Made by a program: the position numbers and the translations under genes. Source: Pseudomonas urmiensis (GTDB lineage Bacteria; Pseudomonadota; Gammaproteobacteria; Pseudomonadales; Pseudomonadaceae). From it: a stretch of DNA of 64,000 nucleotides. How positions within the stretch are numbered: the stretch's first letter is position 1; every line of letters begins with the position of its first letter. Location of the stretch: positions 2,919,001-2,983,000 of the forward strand of contig NZ_JABWRE020000001.1 of NCBI RefSeq assembly GCF_014268815.2, in the 5' to 3' direction. The notes under the pieces were generated by a model. The model did no database searches, was not told where the DNA came from, and saw nothing but the letters and a program-made list of their open reading frames with translations. This document shows positions 48,227-55,914 of this stretch, piece by piece.

Positions 48227-48261
48227 GTGTGCAGCCGATTCGGCTGCACACCCCACTTTTT
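48227..48261 (+). terminator. Terminator of the NEL effector gene
   Basis: A 10-base perfect stem gtgtgcagcc/ggctgcacac with loop gattc (48227-48251) is followed by ccccacttttt. Confidence 0.75.
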
Positions 48262-48358
48262 CAGCTGGAGCTGCTGAGCACCAGCCGCGCTTCAGCCGGG
48301 ATTTCATCACCCTTGGGCGGACAATGGACACACAGCCCACCTGTGGATGCGTGCCCTA

Positions 48359-49276
48359 ATGCAAACAACAAATACCGTCCTCATGATTCGCCCGGCGCGG
48401 TTCGCCTTCAACCCCGACACCGCCAGCAACAACCGTTTCCAGCAGGCCCCGCTGGATCCAGAAAGCGCCAGCCGCAAAGCACTGGAAGAGTTCGATGGCT
48501 ACGTCGACACCTTGCGCCAGCACGGAGTCGAGGTGCTGGTGGTGCAAGACACGCCCGAGCCGCACACCCCAGATTCGATCTTCCCCAACAACTGGTGGAG
48601 CAGCCATGCCGACGGCAGCCTGGTGCTCTACCCCATGCAAGGCCACAACCGCCGACTGGAGCGCGGCAAGGGCGTTTTGCAGGTTATCCGCGAGCGTTTC
48701 AGCATCGGCCAGACCATCGATCTAAGCCCGCTGGAGCAGCAGAATCTGTTCCTCGAAGGCACTGGCAGCATGGTTTTGGACCGCGAACACCGGATCAGCT
48801 ACGCCTGCCACTCCGACCGCACCCATGAGACCGCGCTGCGCCAGTTCGCCGAACAGCTGGACTATCGCCTGTGCCTGTTCCATGCCGTTGATCGCCAACA
48901 GGCGCCGATCTACCACAGCAACGTAATGATGAATGTAGGCCGCCAACTCGCCGTCGCCTGCCTCGATGCCCTGCCCCACGCCCATGAACGCAAGGCCCTG
49001 GAACACTCGCTGCGCGATACCGGCAAGGACATCCTGGCCCTGGGTTTCGAGCACCTGGAGAACTTCGCCGGCAACATGCTCGAAGTCCACGACAAACAAG
49101 GCCAACCCCTGCTGGTGATGTCGCGCAGCGCCTGGCGTTCGCTCGACAGCCGCCAGCGCAGCCAGGTCGAGCGGCACAACCAGCCGGTGGTGGTGAACAT
49201 CGACCATATCGAACGCATCGGCGGCGGCAGCGCCCGCTGCATGCTCGCCGAAGTGCACCTGCCCGTGCGCCATTGA
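48359..49276 (+). CDS. ctlX: Citrulline hydrolase of the CtlX type (arginine-deiminase superfamily)
   Basis: CtlX proteins belong to the guanidino-group-modifying superfamily and are linked to citrulline breakdown to ornithine. The 305 residues (ATG at 48359; an in-frame ATG at 48347 is possible) show the superfamily blocks SIFPNNWWSSH, LEGTGSMVLDR, ACHSDRTHE with the catalytic His, and the C-terminal catalytic Cys294 in GGGSARCMLAE. The ocd gene follows 18 bases later, so citrulline to ornithine to proline is the likely route. The activity is inferred from family and context. Confidence 0.85.
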   Translation: MQTTNTVLMIRPARFAFNPDTASNNRFQQAPLDPESASRKALEEFDGYVDTLRQHGVEVLVVQDTPEPHTPDSIFPNNWWSSHADGSLVLYPMQGHNRRLERGKGVLQVIRERFSIGQTIDLSPLEQQNLFLEGTGSMVLDREHRISYACHSDRTHETALRQFAEQLDYRLCLFHAVDRQQAPIYHSNVMMNVGRQLAVACLDALPHAHERKALEHSLRDTGKDILALGFEHLENFAGNMLEVHDKQGQPLLVMSRSAWRSLDSRQRSQVERHNQPVVVNIDHIERIGGGSARCMLAEVHLPVRH

Positions 49277-49294
49277 CCCTTGAAGGAGACCCTC

Positions 49295-50338
49295 ATGACC
49301 CGCTACATCGACGTGCAAGACCTCGCCCGCCTGGTCAACCGCAAGGGCCTGCCCAGCTGCCTTGGCGAAATGGCCGAGTACATCCGCCAGGACTACCTGC
49401 GCTGGCACGACTTCGAGAAATGCCCACGCCTGGCCAACCACTCGCCTGACGGGGTGATCGAGTTGATGCCGGTATCGGACGCCAACTTGTATGCCTTCAA
49501 GTACGTCAACGGCCATCCGAAGAACACCCACAATGGCCTGCTCACGGTCATGGCCTTTGGCGCTCTGGGCGACGTCGACACCGGCGCACCGGTGCTGCTC
49601 AGCGAAATGACCCTGACCACCGCCATCCGCACTGCCGCCACCTCGGCCCTGGCCGCCCGCTACCTGGCCCGGCCTGGCAGCCGCAGCATGGCGCTGATCG
49701 GCAATGGCTCGCAGAGCGAATTCCAAGCCATTGCCTTCCATACCATGCTGGGGATCGAGGAGATCCGCCTGTATGACATCGACCGCGACGCTTCGGCCAA
49801 GCTGCTGGCCAACCTGGCCAGCTACCCGGGCTTGAAATTGACCCTTGCAGGCTCCGTGGCCGAGGCGGTACGCGGCGCCGACATCGTCACCACGGTGACT
49901 GCCGACAAGGCTTACGCGACCATTCTCACCCCGCAGATGATCGAACCGGGCATGCATCTGAATGCCGTGGGCGGCGACTGCCCCGGCAAGACCGAGTTGC
50001 ACCGGGAGATCGTTGAGCGAGCGCGGGTGATCGTCGAGTACGAGCCGCAGAGCCGCATCGAGGGTGAGATTCAGCAGATGCCGGCGGACTCGCCGACCAC
50101 TGAATTCTGGCAGGTGGTCCAGGGGCTGGTCGCCGGGCGCGAGAGTGACGTGCAGGTCACCCTGTTCGACTCGGTTGGGTTTGCCATCGAGGATTACTCG
50201 GCGCTGCGTTATGTGCTGGATGTGGCCAAGGCGTTGGAGATTGGCAGTGACATCGCGCTGGTGCCGGCGCTTGAGAATCCGAAGGATCTGTATGCGCTGT
50301 TGCAGCCGAAGGTGGCCAGCGTCAAACGCATTGCCTGA
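49295..50338 (+). CDS. ocd: Ornithine cyclodeaminase
   Basis: OCD converts L-ornithine to L-proline and ammonia with tightly bound NAD. The ATG at 49295 is set by AAGGAG 7 bases upstream, giving 347 residues of the mu-crystallin/OCD family. Visible elements are the substrate-binding VIELMPVSDANLYAFKYVNG, the catalytic region SEMTLTTAIRTAATSALAA, the Rossmann motif LIGNGSQSEFQA (about residues 135-146) and HLNAVGGDCPGKTE with the conserved Asp. It closely resembles the P. putida OCD sequence I remember. It forms a two-gene unit with ctlX and ends at a hairpin. Confidence 0.93.
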   Translation: MTRYIDVQDLARLVNRKGLPSCLGEMAEYIRQDYLRWHDFEKCPRLANHSPDGVIELMPVSDANLYAFKYVNGHPKNTHNGLLTVMAFGALGDVDTGAPVLLSEMTLTTAIRTAATSALAARYLARPGSRSMALIGNGSQSEFQAIAFHTMLGIEEIRLYDIDRDASAKLLANLASYPGLKLTLAGSVAEAVRGADIVTTVTADKAYATILTPQMIEPGMHLNAVGGDCPGKTELHREIVERARVIVEYEPQSRIEGEIQQMPADSPTTEFWQVVQGLVAGRESDVQVTLFDSVGFAIEDYSALRYVLDVAKALEIGSDIALVPALENPKDLYALLQPKVASVKRIA

Positions 50339-50343
50339 ACGCT

Positions 50344-50374
50344 GTTTTGGGGCCTGCATTGCCGGCCCCAAAAC
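50344..50374. terminator. Terminator-like hairpin after ocd
   Basis: An 11-base perfect stem gttttggggcc/ggccccaaaac with a nine-base loop. No long T-run follows. Confidence 0.55.
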
Positions 50375-50397
50375 GCCATAACCCACGCTAAAACCGC

Positions 50398-50439
50398 TGT
50401 CGCACTTCTATAAACCGATGTCGCGACAGCCGATTGCGC
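50398..50439 (+). promoter_or_regulatory. ArgR operator (two tandem half-sites)
   Basis: TGTCGC-N8-AA-N5 at 50398-50418 is followed directly by TGTCGC-N8-AT-N5 at 50419-50439. This is the pseudomonad ArgR half-site pattern TGTCGCN8AAN5 in tandem at 21-base spacing, upstream of the basic-amino-acid ABC operon. Confidence 0.75.
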
Positions 50440-50610
50440 TGCCATCACGCGCCTAACGACCGAATCGGTCAGCCCAGCACACACCAAACGACACAAAAAA
50501 CCCCTCTAGCTCGCGCATCCTGACCCCTGACCGATGAGTCACCCATAACAACAGCAACCGACCGTTCTGAACTGCCCCTACTTCAAATAACAACACCCAG
50601 GGACCTTCAT

Positions 50611-51390
50611 ATGATCCGCATGCGCAAACGCCTCGGCGTCCTTCTGCTTTCCTTGTGCGCCACCGCCGTCCAGGCCAAGGAGTGGACTGAAATCCGCTTC
50701 GGCGTGTTCCCCGAATACCCCCCGTTCGAATCGGTCGCCGCCGACGGCAGCCTGCAAGGCTTCGATATCGAGCTGGGCAATGCCATCTGCGCCAAGCTGC
50801 AAGTCAAATGCACCTGGGTGCACAACGAGTTCGACGGCATGATCCCGGCTCTGCGCGCACGCAAGTTCGACGCCATCATGTCGTCGATGGCCGTCACCCC
50901 AGCGCGGCTCAAGCAGATCGCCTTCACCGAGCGCCTGTTCCTCAGCCCCACCTCAGTCATCGTGCGCAATGGTGCCGACTTTGGCGAAACCGCAGAATCT
51001 CTCAAGGGCAAGCAAGTCGGCGTGCTGCAAGGCTCGCTGCAAGAAGCCTATGCCCGCGCCAAGCTGGCGCCGTTGGGTGCCCAGGTCAAGGCTTACCAGT
51101 CCCAAGACCAGAACTACGCCGACCTGATCAACGGCCGCCTTGACGCCACCGTCACCGACAAGCTCGAAGCCCAGCTCAACTTCCTCTCCAAGCCCGAAGG
51201 TGCAGGCTTCAAGTCGGGCCCGGCGATCAAGGATCCGACCCTGCCGCTGGACATCGCCATGGGCCTGCGCAAGACCGATCCCGAGCTCAAGGCCCTGCTC
51301 GATAAAGGCATCGCCGCGATCCACGCCGATGGCACCTATGCCGCGATCCAGAAGAAGTATGTCGGCGAACTGGATATCTACAACGAATGA
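50611..51390 (+). CDS. Basic amino acid ABC transporter substrate-binding protein
   Basis: A 259-residue periplasmic binding protein of the Lys/Arg/Orn (ArgT/AotJ) group. It has a signal peptide ending near VQA, the family opening IRFGVFPEYPPFES (about residues 27-40), the ligand-binding stretch FDAIMSSMAVTPARLKQIAF and LKGKQVGVLQGS. The ATG at 50611 is preceded by AGGGA. It is the first gene of an ABC operon behind an ArgR box, and next to ctlX-ocd, so citrulline, ornithine or arginine is the likely ligand. Confidence 0.9.
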   Translation: MIRMRKRLGVLLLSLCATAVQAKEWTEIRFGVFPEYPPFESVAADGSLQGFDIELGNAICAKLQVKCTWVHNEFDGMIPALRARKFDAIMSSMAVTPARLKQIAFTERLFLSPTSVIVRNGADFGETAESLKGKQVGVLQGSLQEAYARAKLAPLGAQVKAYQSQDQNYADLINGRLDATVTDKLEAQLNFLSKPEGAGFKSGPAIKDPTLPLDIAMGLRKTDPELKALLDKGIAAIHADGTYAAIQKKYVGELDIYNE

Positions 51391-51426
51391 CCTGACCGCT
51401 AGCTAACCTCGCTGTCCACGCCATTG

Positions 51427-51456
51427 TGTGGCAGCGGGCTTGCCGGCGAAGCGGCC
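51427..51456. repeat. Degenerate REP element inside the ABC operon
   Basis: The sequence tgtggcagcgggcttgccgg followed by cgaagcggcc is a diverged REP in the gap between the binding-protein and permease genes, where it could stabilise the upstream mRNA. Confidence 0.6.
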
Positions 51457-51475
51457 TCCACGAGATCCCTACCCC

Positions 51476-52183
51476 ATGAACGACTTGCTCACGAGCGGCC
51501 TGCAAGGCTTCGGCCCGTTGCTGGCCGAAGGCACCTGGATGACGGTCAAACTGGCCCTGCTGGCGCTGGCCCTGAGCCTGCTGCTGGGCCTGATCGGCGC
51601 CTGTGCCAAGCTCTCGCGCTCAGCCCTGCTGCGCATCCCCGCCACCCTCTACACCACCTTGATCCGCAGCGTGCCTGACCTGGTGCTGATCCTGCTGCTG
51701 TTCTACAGCCTGCAGATCTGGCTCAACGACCTGACCGAAGCACTGGGCTGGGACTACGTTGAAATCGACCCGTTCAGCGCCGGCGTGCTGACCTTGGGCT
51801 TCATCTACGGCGCCTACTTCACCGAGAACTTTCGCGGCGCCATCCTCAGCGTGCCCGCAGGCCAATTGGAAGCGGCCACCGCCTATGGCCTGAGCCGGGC
51901 ACAGCGATTTACGCTGGTGCTGTTCCCGCAACTGATGCGCTTCGCCCTACCGGGCCTGGGCAATAACTGGCTGGTGCTGCTCAAGTCTACCGCGCTGGTC
52001 TCGATCATCGGCCTGGCCGACCTGGTCAAGGCCGCGCAGAACGCCGGCAAGACCACCAACGACATGCTGTTCTTCCTGTGCATCGCAGGCCTGGTCTACC
52101 TGTTGATCACCACCCTCTCCAACCGCCTGCTCAACTACCTGCAGCGGCGCTACAACACCGGAGTCAAGGAGCTGGCGCGATGA
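51476..52183 (+). CDS. Basic amino acid ABC transporter permease (HisQ/AotQ-like)
   Basis: A 235-residue HisMQ-type permease with about five helices. The start at 51476 (MNDLLTSGLQGFG) follows a weak GAGAT site; the longer frame runs through the REP element. The EAA motif that contacts the ATPase is GQLEAATAYGLSRAQRFTLV (about residues 140-159). Its stop overlaps the next permease start (ATGA), so the two subunits are translationally coupled. Confidence 0.9.
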   Translation: MNDLLTSGLQGFGPLLAEGTWMTVKLALLALALSLLLGLIGACAKLSRSALLRIPATLYTTLIRSVPDLVLILLLFYSLQIWLNDLTEALGWDYVEIDPFSAGVLTLGFIYGAYFTENFRGAILSVPAGQLEAATAYGLSRAQRFTLVLFPQLMRFALPGLGNNWLVLLKSTALVSIIGLADLVKAAQNAGKTTNDMLFFLCIAGLVYLLITTLSNRLLNYLQRRYNTGVKELAR

Positions 52184-52893
52184 TCGAACTGCTTCAGCAA
52201 TACGGCCTGGCCTACCTTTATAGCGACGGCAGTGGCGTGTCCGGCCTGGCCATGACCCTCTGGTTGTTCGTGGTCAGCATGCTCCTGGGCTTGCTGCTCT
52301 CGTTGCCGCTGGCCCTGGCCCGGGTCTCACGCCGCGCCTGGCTGCGCCTGCCGGTGCAGTTGTACACCTTCGTGTTTCGCGGCACCCCCCTGTATATCCA
52401 GCTGCTGATTTGCTACACCGGCTTGTACAGCCTGGAGGTGGTGCGCGAGCACGCCCTGCTCGACCAGTTCTTTCGCAACGCCTTGAACTGCACCCTGCTG
52501 GCCTTCGTGCTCAACACCTGCGCCTACACCGTGGAGATCTTCGCCGGGGCTATCCGCAACATCCCCCACGGCGAGATGGAAGCGGCCCAAGCCTATGGCC
52601 TGAGCGGCTGGAGGCTAAACCTGTTCTTGGTGCTGCCTGCAGCCTTGCGCCGTTCGCTACCGGCCTACAGCAACGAACTGATCCTGATGCTGCACGCCAC
52701 TTCGCTGGCTTTCACCGCCACTGTCGCCGACATCCTCAAGGTGGCCCGCGATGCCAATGCCGCGACCTTCCTGACCTTCCAGGCCTTCGGCGTCGCGGCG
52801 ATCTTGTACATGCTGTTGTCCTTCGCCCTGGTCGGCCTGTTCCGACTGGCCGAGCGCCGTTGGATGCGCTTTCTGAACCCTGCCCGAGGCTGA
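52180..52893 (+). CDS. Basic amino acid ABC transporter permease (HisM/AotM-like)
   Basis: The partner permease, 237 residues, starting at the ATG overlapping the previous stop. The family segment RGTPLYIQLLICYTGLYSLE (about residues 68-87) and the EAA loop HGEMEAAQAYGLSGWRLNLF (about 130-149) are clear. It is followed 4 bases later by the ATPase gene. Confidence 0.9.
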   Translation: MIELLQQYGLAYLYSDGSGVSGLAMTLWLFVVSMLLGLLLSLPLALARVSRRAWLRLPVQLYTFVFRGTPLYIQLLICYTGLYSLEVVREHALLDQFFRNALNCTLLAFVLNTCAYTVEIFAGAIRNIPHGEMEAAQAYGLSGWRLNLFLVLPAALRRSLPAYSNELILMLHATSLAFTATVADILKVARDANAATFLTFQAFGVAAILYMLLSFALVGLFRLAERRWMRFLNPARG

Positions 52894-52897
52894 ACCG

Positions 52898-53716
52898 ATG
52901 ACCCTGTCTGCCATGTCCCTGCCCATCACCGAACTCGCCCCAGGCACCCACAGCCTCAGCGGCACCCGCAAACTCAGCGTCGACGGCCTGCACAAGCATT
53001 ACGGCGAGCACCAGGTGCTCAAGGGTGTTTCGCTGCAAGCACGCAAGGGCGATGTGATCAGCCTGATCGGCGCCAGCGGCTCGGGCAAGAGCACCTTCCT
53101 GCGCTGCATCAACTTCCTTGAGCAACCCGACGCCGGCAGTATCACCCTGGACGGCCAGACCCTTGAGATCCGCCCCGGCACCCGCACCCCGCCGCCGGCT
53201 CAATTGCAGAACCTGCGCACGCGCCTGGCGATGGTGTTCCAGCACTTCAACCTGTGGAGCCACTTGACCGTGCTGGAGAACATTTGCCTGGCGCCACGCA
53301 AGGTGTTGGGCATCAGTGCCAGCGAAGCCGAGGCCCGCGCCCGCGCCTACCTGGACAAGGTCGGCCTGCCCGCGCGGGCAGCCGATCAGTACCCGGCGTT
53401 TCTCTCTGGCGGCCAACAGCAGCGGGTGGCCATCGCCCGCGCGCTGGCGATGGAGCCGGAGATCATTTTGTTCGACGAGCCGACCTCAGCCCTCGACCCC
53501 GAGCTGGTCGGGGAAGTGCTCAAGGTGATACAGACGCTCGCCGAGGAAGGACGTACCATGCTGATGGTTACCCACGAGATGGGATTCGCCCGCCAGGTGT
53601 CGAGCCAGGTGCTGTTCCTGCACCAGGGCCTGGTCGAGGAGCACGGCAGCGCCGAGATCCTCGATCGCCCCCAGAGCGATCGCCTGCGGCAGTTCCTTTC
53701 CAACCGTCTTAAGTGA
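52898..53716 (+). CDS. Basic amino acid ABC transporter ATPase (HisP/AotP-like)
   Basis: A 272-residue polar-amino-acid ATPase. Walker A GASGSGKST (about residue 59), Q-loop FQHFNLWSHL, signature LSGGQQQR, Walker B ILFDEPTSALDPELV and H-loop VTHEMGFARQ are all canonical. The N-terminus has about 25 extra residues before the first strand; an internal ATG at 52913 could be the true start. It completes the importer operon, and the Lrp-type regulator gene follows 13 bases later. Confidence 0.92.
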   Translation: MTLSAMSLPITELAPGTHSLSGTRKLSVDGLHKHYGEHQVLKGVSLQARKGDVISLIGASGSGKSTFLRCINFLEQPDAGSITLDGQTLEIRPGTRTPPPAQLQNLRTRLAMVFQHFNLWSHLTVLENICLAPRKVLGISASEAEARARAYLDKVGLPARAADQYPAFLSGGQQQRVAIARALAMEPEIILFDEPTSALDPELVGEVLKVIQTLAEEGRTMLMVTHEMGFARQVSSQVLFLHQGLVEEHGSAEILDRPQSDRLRQFLSNRLK

Positions 53717-53729
53717 AGTCACGCCGCAT

Positions 53730-54224
53730 ATGGATACCAAGGCCAACACCGCTCACGCCCCCGCCGCGCTGGACCGCATCGATGAAGCTATCATCGATGT
53801 GCTGCGGCACAACGGGCGCATCACCTATGAGAAGCTTTCGACCCTCGTGCACCTGACCCCCAGGCCCTGCCTGGAGCGGGTGCGCAAGCTGGAGCGGCGC
53901 GGCGTGATCCGCGGCTATGGCGCGATCATCGACCTGCAAACGGTCTCGCCGGGCTTGTCATTGCTGGTGCTGGTGGCCTTGTCCAACCAAAGCGGGCGCG
54001 CCGCGCAGAAAGCCTTCGAGGCCACCGTGCGTGCCTGCCCGCAGGTGTATGAATGCCAGCTTATCAGCGGCCACTTCGACTACAGCTTGCGCATGCGCTG
54101 CCGCGACATGGAGCACTACCGGGTGCTGACCGAAACCTGGATGAACAACGACGAGTTGCACATCGACAAACTGGTGGCGCACCCGGAACTGGCCTCGGTC
54201 AAGAGCACGGCGCCACAGGTGTGA
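53730..54224 (+). CDS. Lrp/AsnC-family transcriptional regulator
   Basis: A 164-residue regulator with an N-terminal helix-turn-helix (about residues 15-65, LDRIDEAIIDVLRHNGRITY, then LTPRPCLERVRKLERRGVI) and a C-terminal RAM ligand domain (about 75-150). Lrp-type proteins next to amino-acid genes usually sense those amino acids, so it likely responds to arginine, ornithine or proline here. It is the last gene of the importer operon. Its 3' end overlaps the convergent PAS-GGDEF-EAL gene by 26 bases. Confidence 0.9.
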   Translation: MDTKANTAHAPAALDRIDEAIIDVLRHNGRITYEKLSTLVHLTPRPCLERVRKLERRGVIRGYGAIIDLQTVSPGLSLLVLVALSNQSGRAAQKAFEATVRACPQVYECQLISGHFDYSLRMRCRDMEHYRVLTETWMNNDELHIDKLVAHPELASVKSTAPQV

Positions 54225-55911
54225 GCCACTGCGCCGGCTGCAGGTAGCCGGCCACCCAACCCACCACTTCGCCCGCCGGCATGGGCCGGGCGATGCAATA
54301 GCCCTGGGCCAGTTCACAACCCAGCTCCATCAGCAGCCGGCCATGCTCGACACTCTCCACGCCCTCGGCGATCACCTCACGATCGAACGCACGGGCCAGG
54401 CCGATGACCGCGCCGGTCAAGGCCAGGTCGTCGTGGTCATGGAGGATGTCGCGCACAAATGATTTGTCGATCTTGATGGTCTGGGTCGGTAGGCGCTTGA
54501 GGTAATTGAGCGACGAATAGCCAGTGCCGAAGTCATCCAGCGAGAAGCGCACACCCAGGGCTTGGCAAGCCTCCAGGCAACGGCTGACATGGTGGATGTT
54601 CTCGATGGCGACGGACTCGACGATTTCCAGGTCGAGCTGCTTGGGGTCGACCTCGGCATGGCGGGAAAGTGCGTCTTGCAGGCGTTGGACGAAGTCGCTG
54701 CGTTGCAGGTGGCGGGCGGCGATGTTGACGCTGACTGACCAGCGATGGCCCTGGCGTTGCCAGCCTTGCAGTTGGGCCAAGGCCTGGTCGATGACCCATT
54801 CGCCGATCTCGACGATCAGGTCGGTTTGCTCCACTAAAGGCAAGAATGCTCCGGGTGGCACCGGCCCCTTGGCCGGGTGCATCCAGCGCAGCAACGCCTC
54901 GAACCCCAACACCTGGCCCGTACGCATGTTGACCTTCGGCTGATAGTGCAGGCACAGCTCGCTCTGATGCAGGGCCTGGCGAACCCGCGCCACGGTCTGG
55001 TGGGTGGCCTTCTGCTCCTGCTCCTGGGACACATCGAACAGGTGATAACGGTTGCGCCCTCGCTGCTTGGCCACGTACATGGCCTGGTCGGCGTGGCGCA
55101 CCAAGGTATCGGCGTCCTCGTCGTCCTGCGGGAACAGGGTGACGCCGATGCTGGCGCTCAGCGACAGGCTGCGCTCACGAATCAGATACGGCGCGGCCAA
55201 CGTGTGCAGAATGCGCTGCAACGCCGCATGCAGCGGCGCACTGCCATCGATGTGACGCAAGATCAGCACAAACTCATCGCCCGATAGCCGCGCCACCGAG
55301 TCACCTGCGCGCAAAATGCCCTGCAAGCGCTGGGCGACCTCCATCAGCAGCAGGTCACCGGCGGCATGCCCGTAGCCATCGTTGACCGCCTTGAAGCCAT
55401 CCAGGTCGAGCATGCACACCGCCAGCGGGATTTCCTCGCGGCGGGAAAAGGCCAACGCCTGGTTGAGCAGGTCGGAGAGATAAGCGCGGTTGGGCAGGCC
55501 GGTCAGCACATCGTGGCCCACCCGCCACTGCAAGGTGTGCAGCAACTGACGCTTCTCGGTGACGTCGAAGCGGATCGACACATATTTGTGCACCTTGCCC
55601 GACTGCGGATCGATCAGCGGCACCATGGTGCTGTCGACCCAATACAACGAGCCGTCCTTGGCGCGGTTGCAGATTTCGCCTTTCCACACCCGGCCAGCGA
55701 CCAGCGCTCGCCACATTTCAAGGAAGAACTCCGGCTCGTGCAAGCCCGAGTTGAGGATGCGATGGTTGGCGCCCAGCAGCTCCTCGCGGCTATAGCCGGA
55801 GATGCTGCAGAACTGCTCGTTGACGTAGGTAATCCGCCCGCGCAGGTCGGTTTCGGAAAAGATCGCGGCCGCGTCCACAGCCGCGCGATAGATATCATCC
55901 ATGTACATCAT
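54199..55911 (-). CDS. PAS-GGDEF-EAL cyclic-di-GMP signalling protein
   Basis: A 570-residue protein: PAS domain (about 10-120, ending YVSIRFDVTEKR), GGDEF domain (about 130-295) and EAL domain (about 310-560). The diguanylate cyclase motif reads SGDEF (ARLSGDEFVLIL), a variant that is often still active. The phosphodiesterase side has FEALLRW, DDFGTGYSSLNYL and EGVE. No membrane segment is present. It starts 3 bases after the aer2 stop, so they are one operon. It matches the motility-associated P. putida protein PP2258 as I remember it. Confidence 0.92.
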   Translation of the reverse strand: MMYMDDIYRAAVDAAAIFSETDLRGRITYVNEQFCSISGYSREELLGANHRILNSGLHEPEFFLEMWRALVAGRVWKGEICNRAKDGSLYWVDSTMVPLIDPQSGKVHKYVSIRFDVTEKRQLLHTLQWRVGHDVLTGLPNRAYLSDLLNQALAFSRREEIPLAVCMLDLDGFKAVNDGYGHAAGDLLLMEVAQRLQGILRAGDSVARLSGDEFVLILRHIDGSAPLHAALQRILHTLAAPYLIRERSLSLSASIGVTLFPQDDEDADTLVRHADQAMYVAKQRGRNRYHLFDVSQEQEQKATHQTVARVRQALHQSELCLHYQPKVNMRTGQVLGFEALLRWMHPAKGPVPPGAFLPLVEQTDLIVEIGEWVIDQALAQLQGWQRQGHRWSVSVNIAARHLQRSDFVQRLQDALSRHAEVDPKQLDLEIVESVAIENIHHVSRCLEACQALGVRFSLDDFGTGYSSLNYLKRLPTQTIKIDKSFVRDILHDHDDLALTGAVIGLARAFDREVIAEGVESVEHGRLLMELGCELAQGYCIARPMPAGEVVGWVAGYLQPAQWLTPVAPCS

Positions 55912-55914
55912 GCC

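Noticed and set aside
48722..50386. 554-codon minus-strand frame opposite ctlX and ocd
   Set aside because: It spans two real genes and their gap in antisense, and has no recognisable domains.
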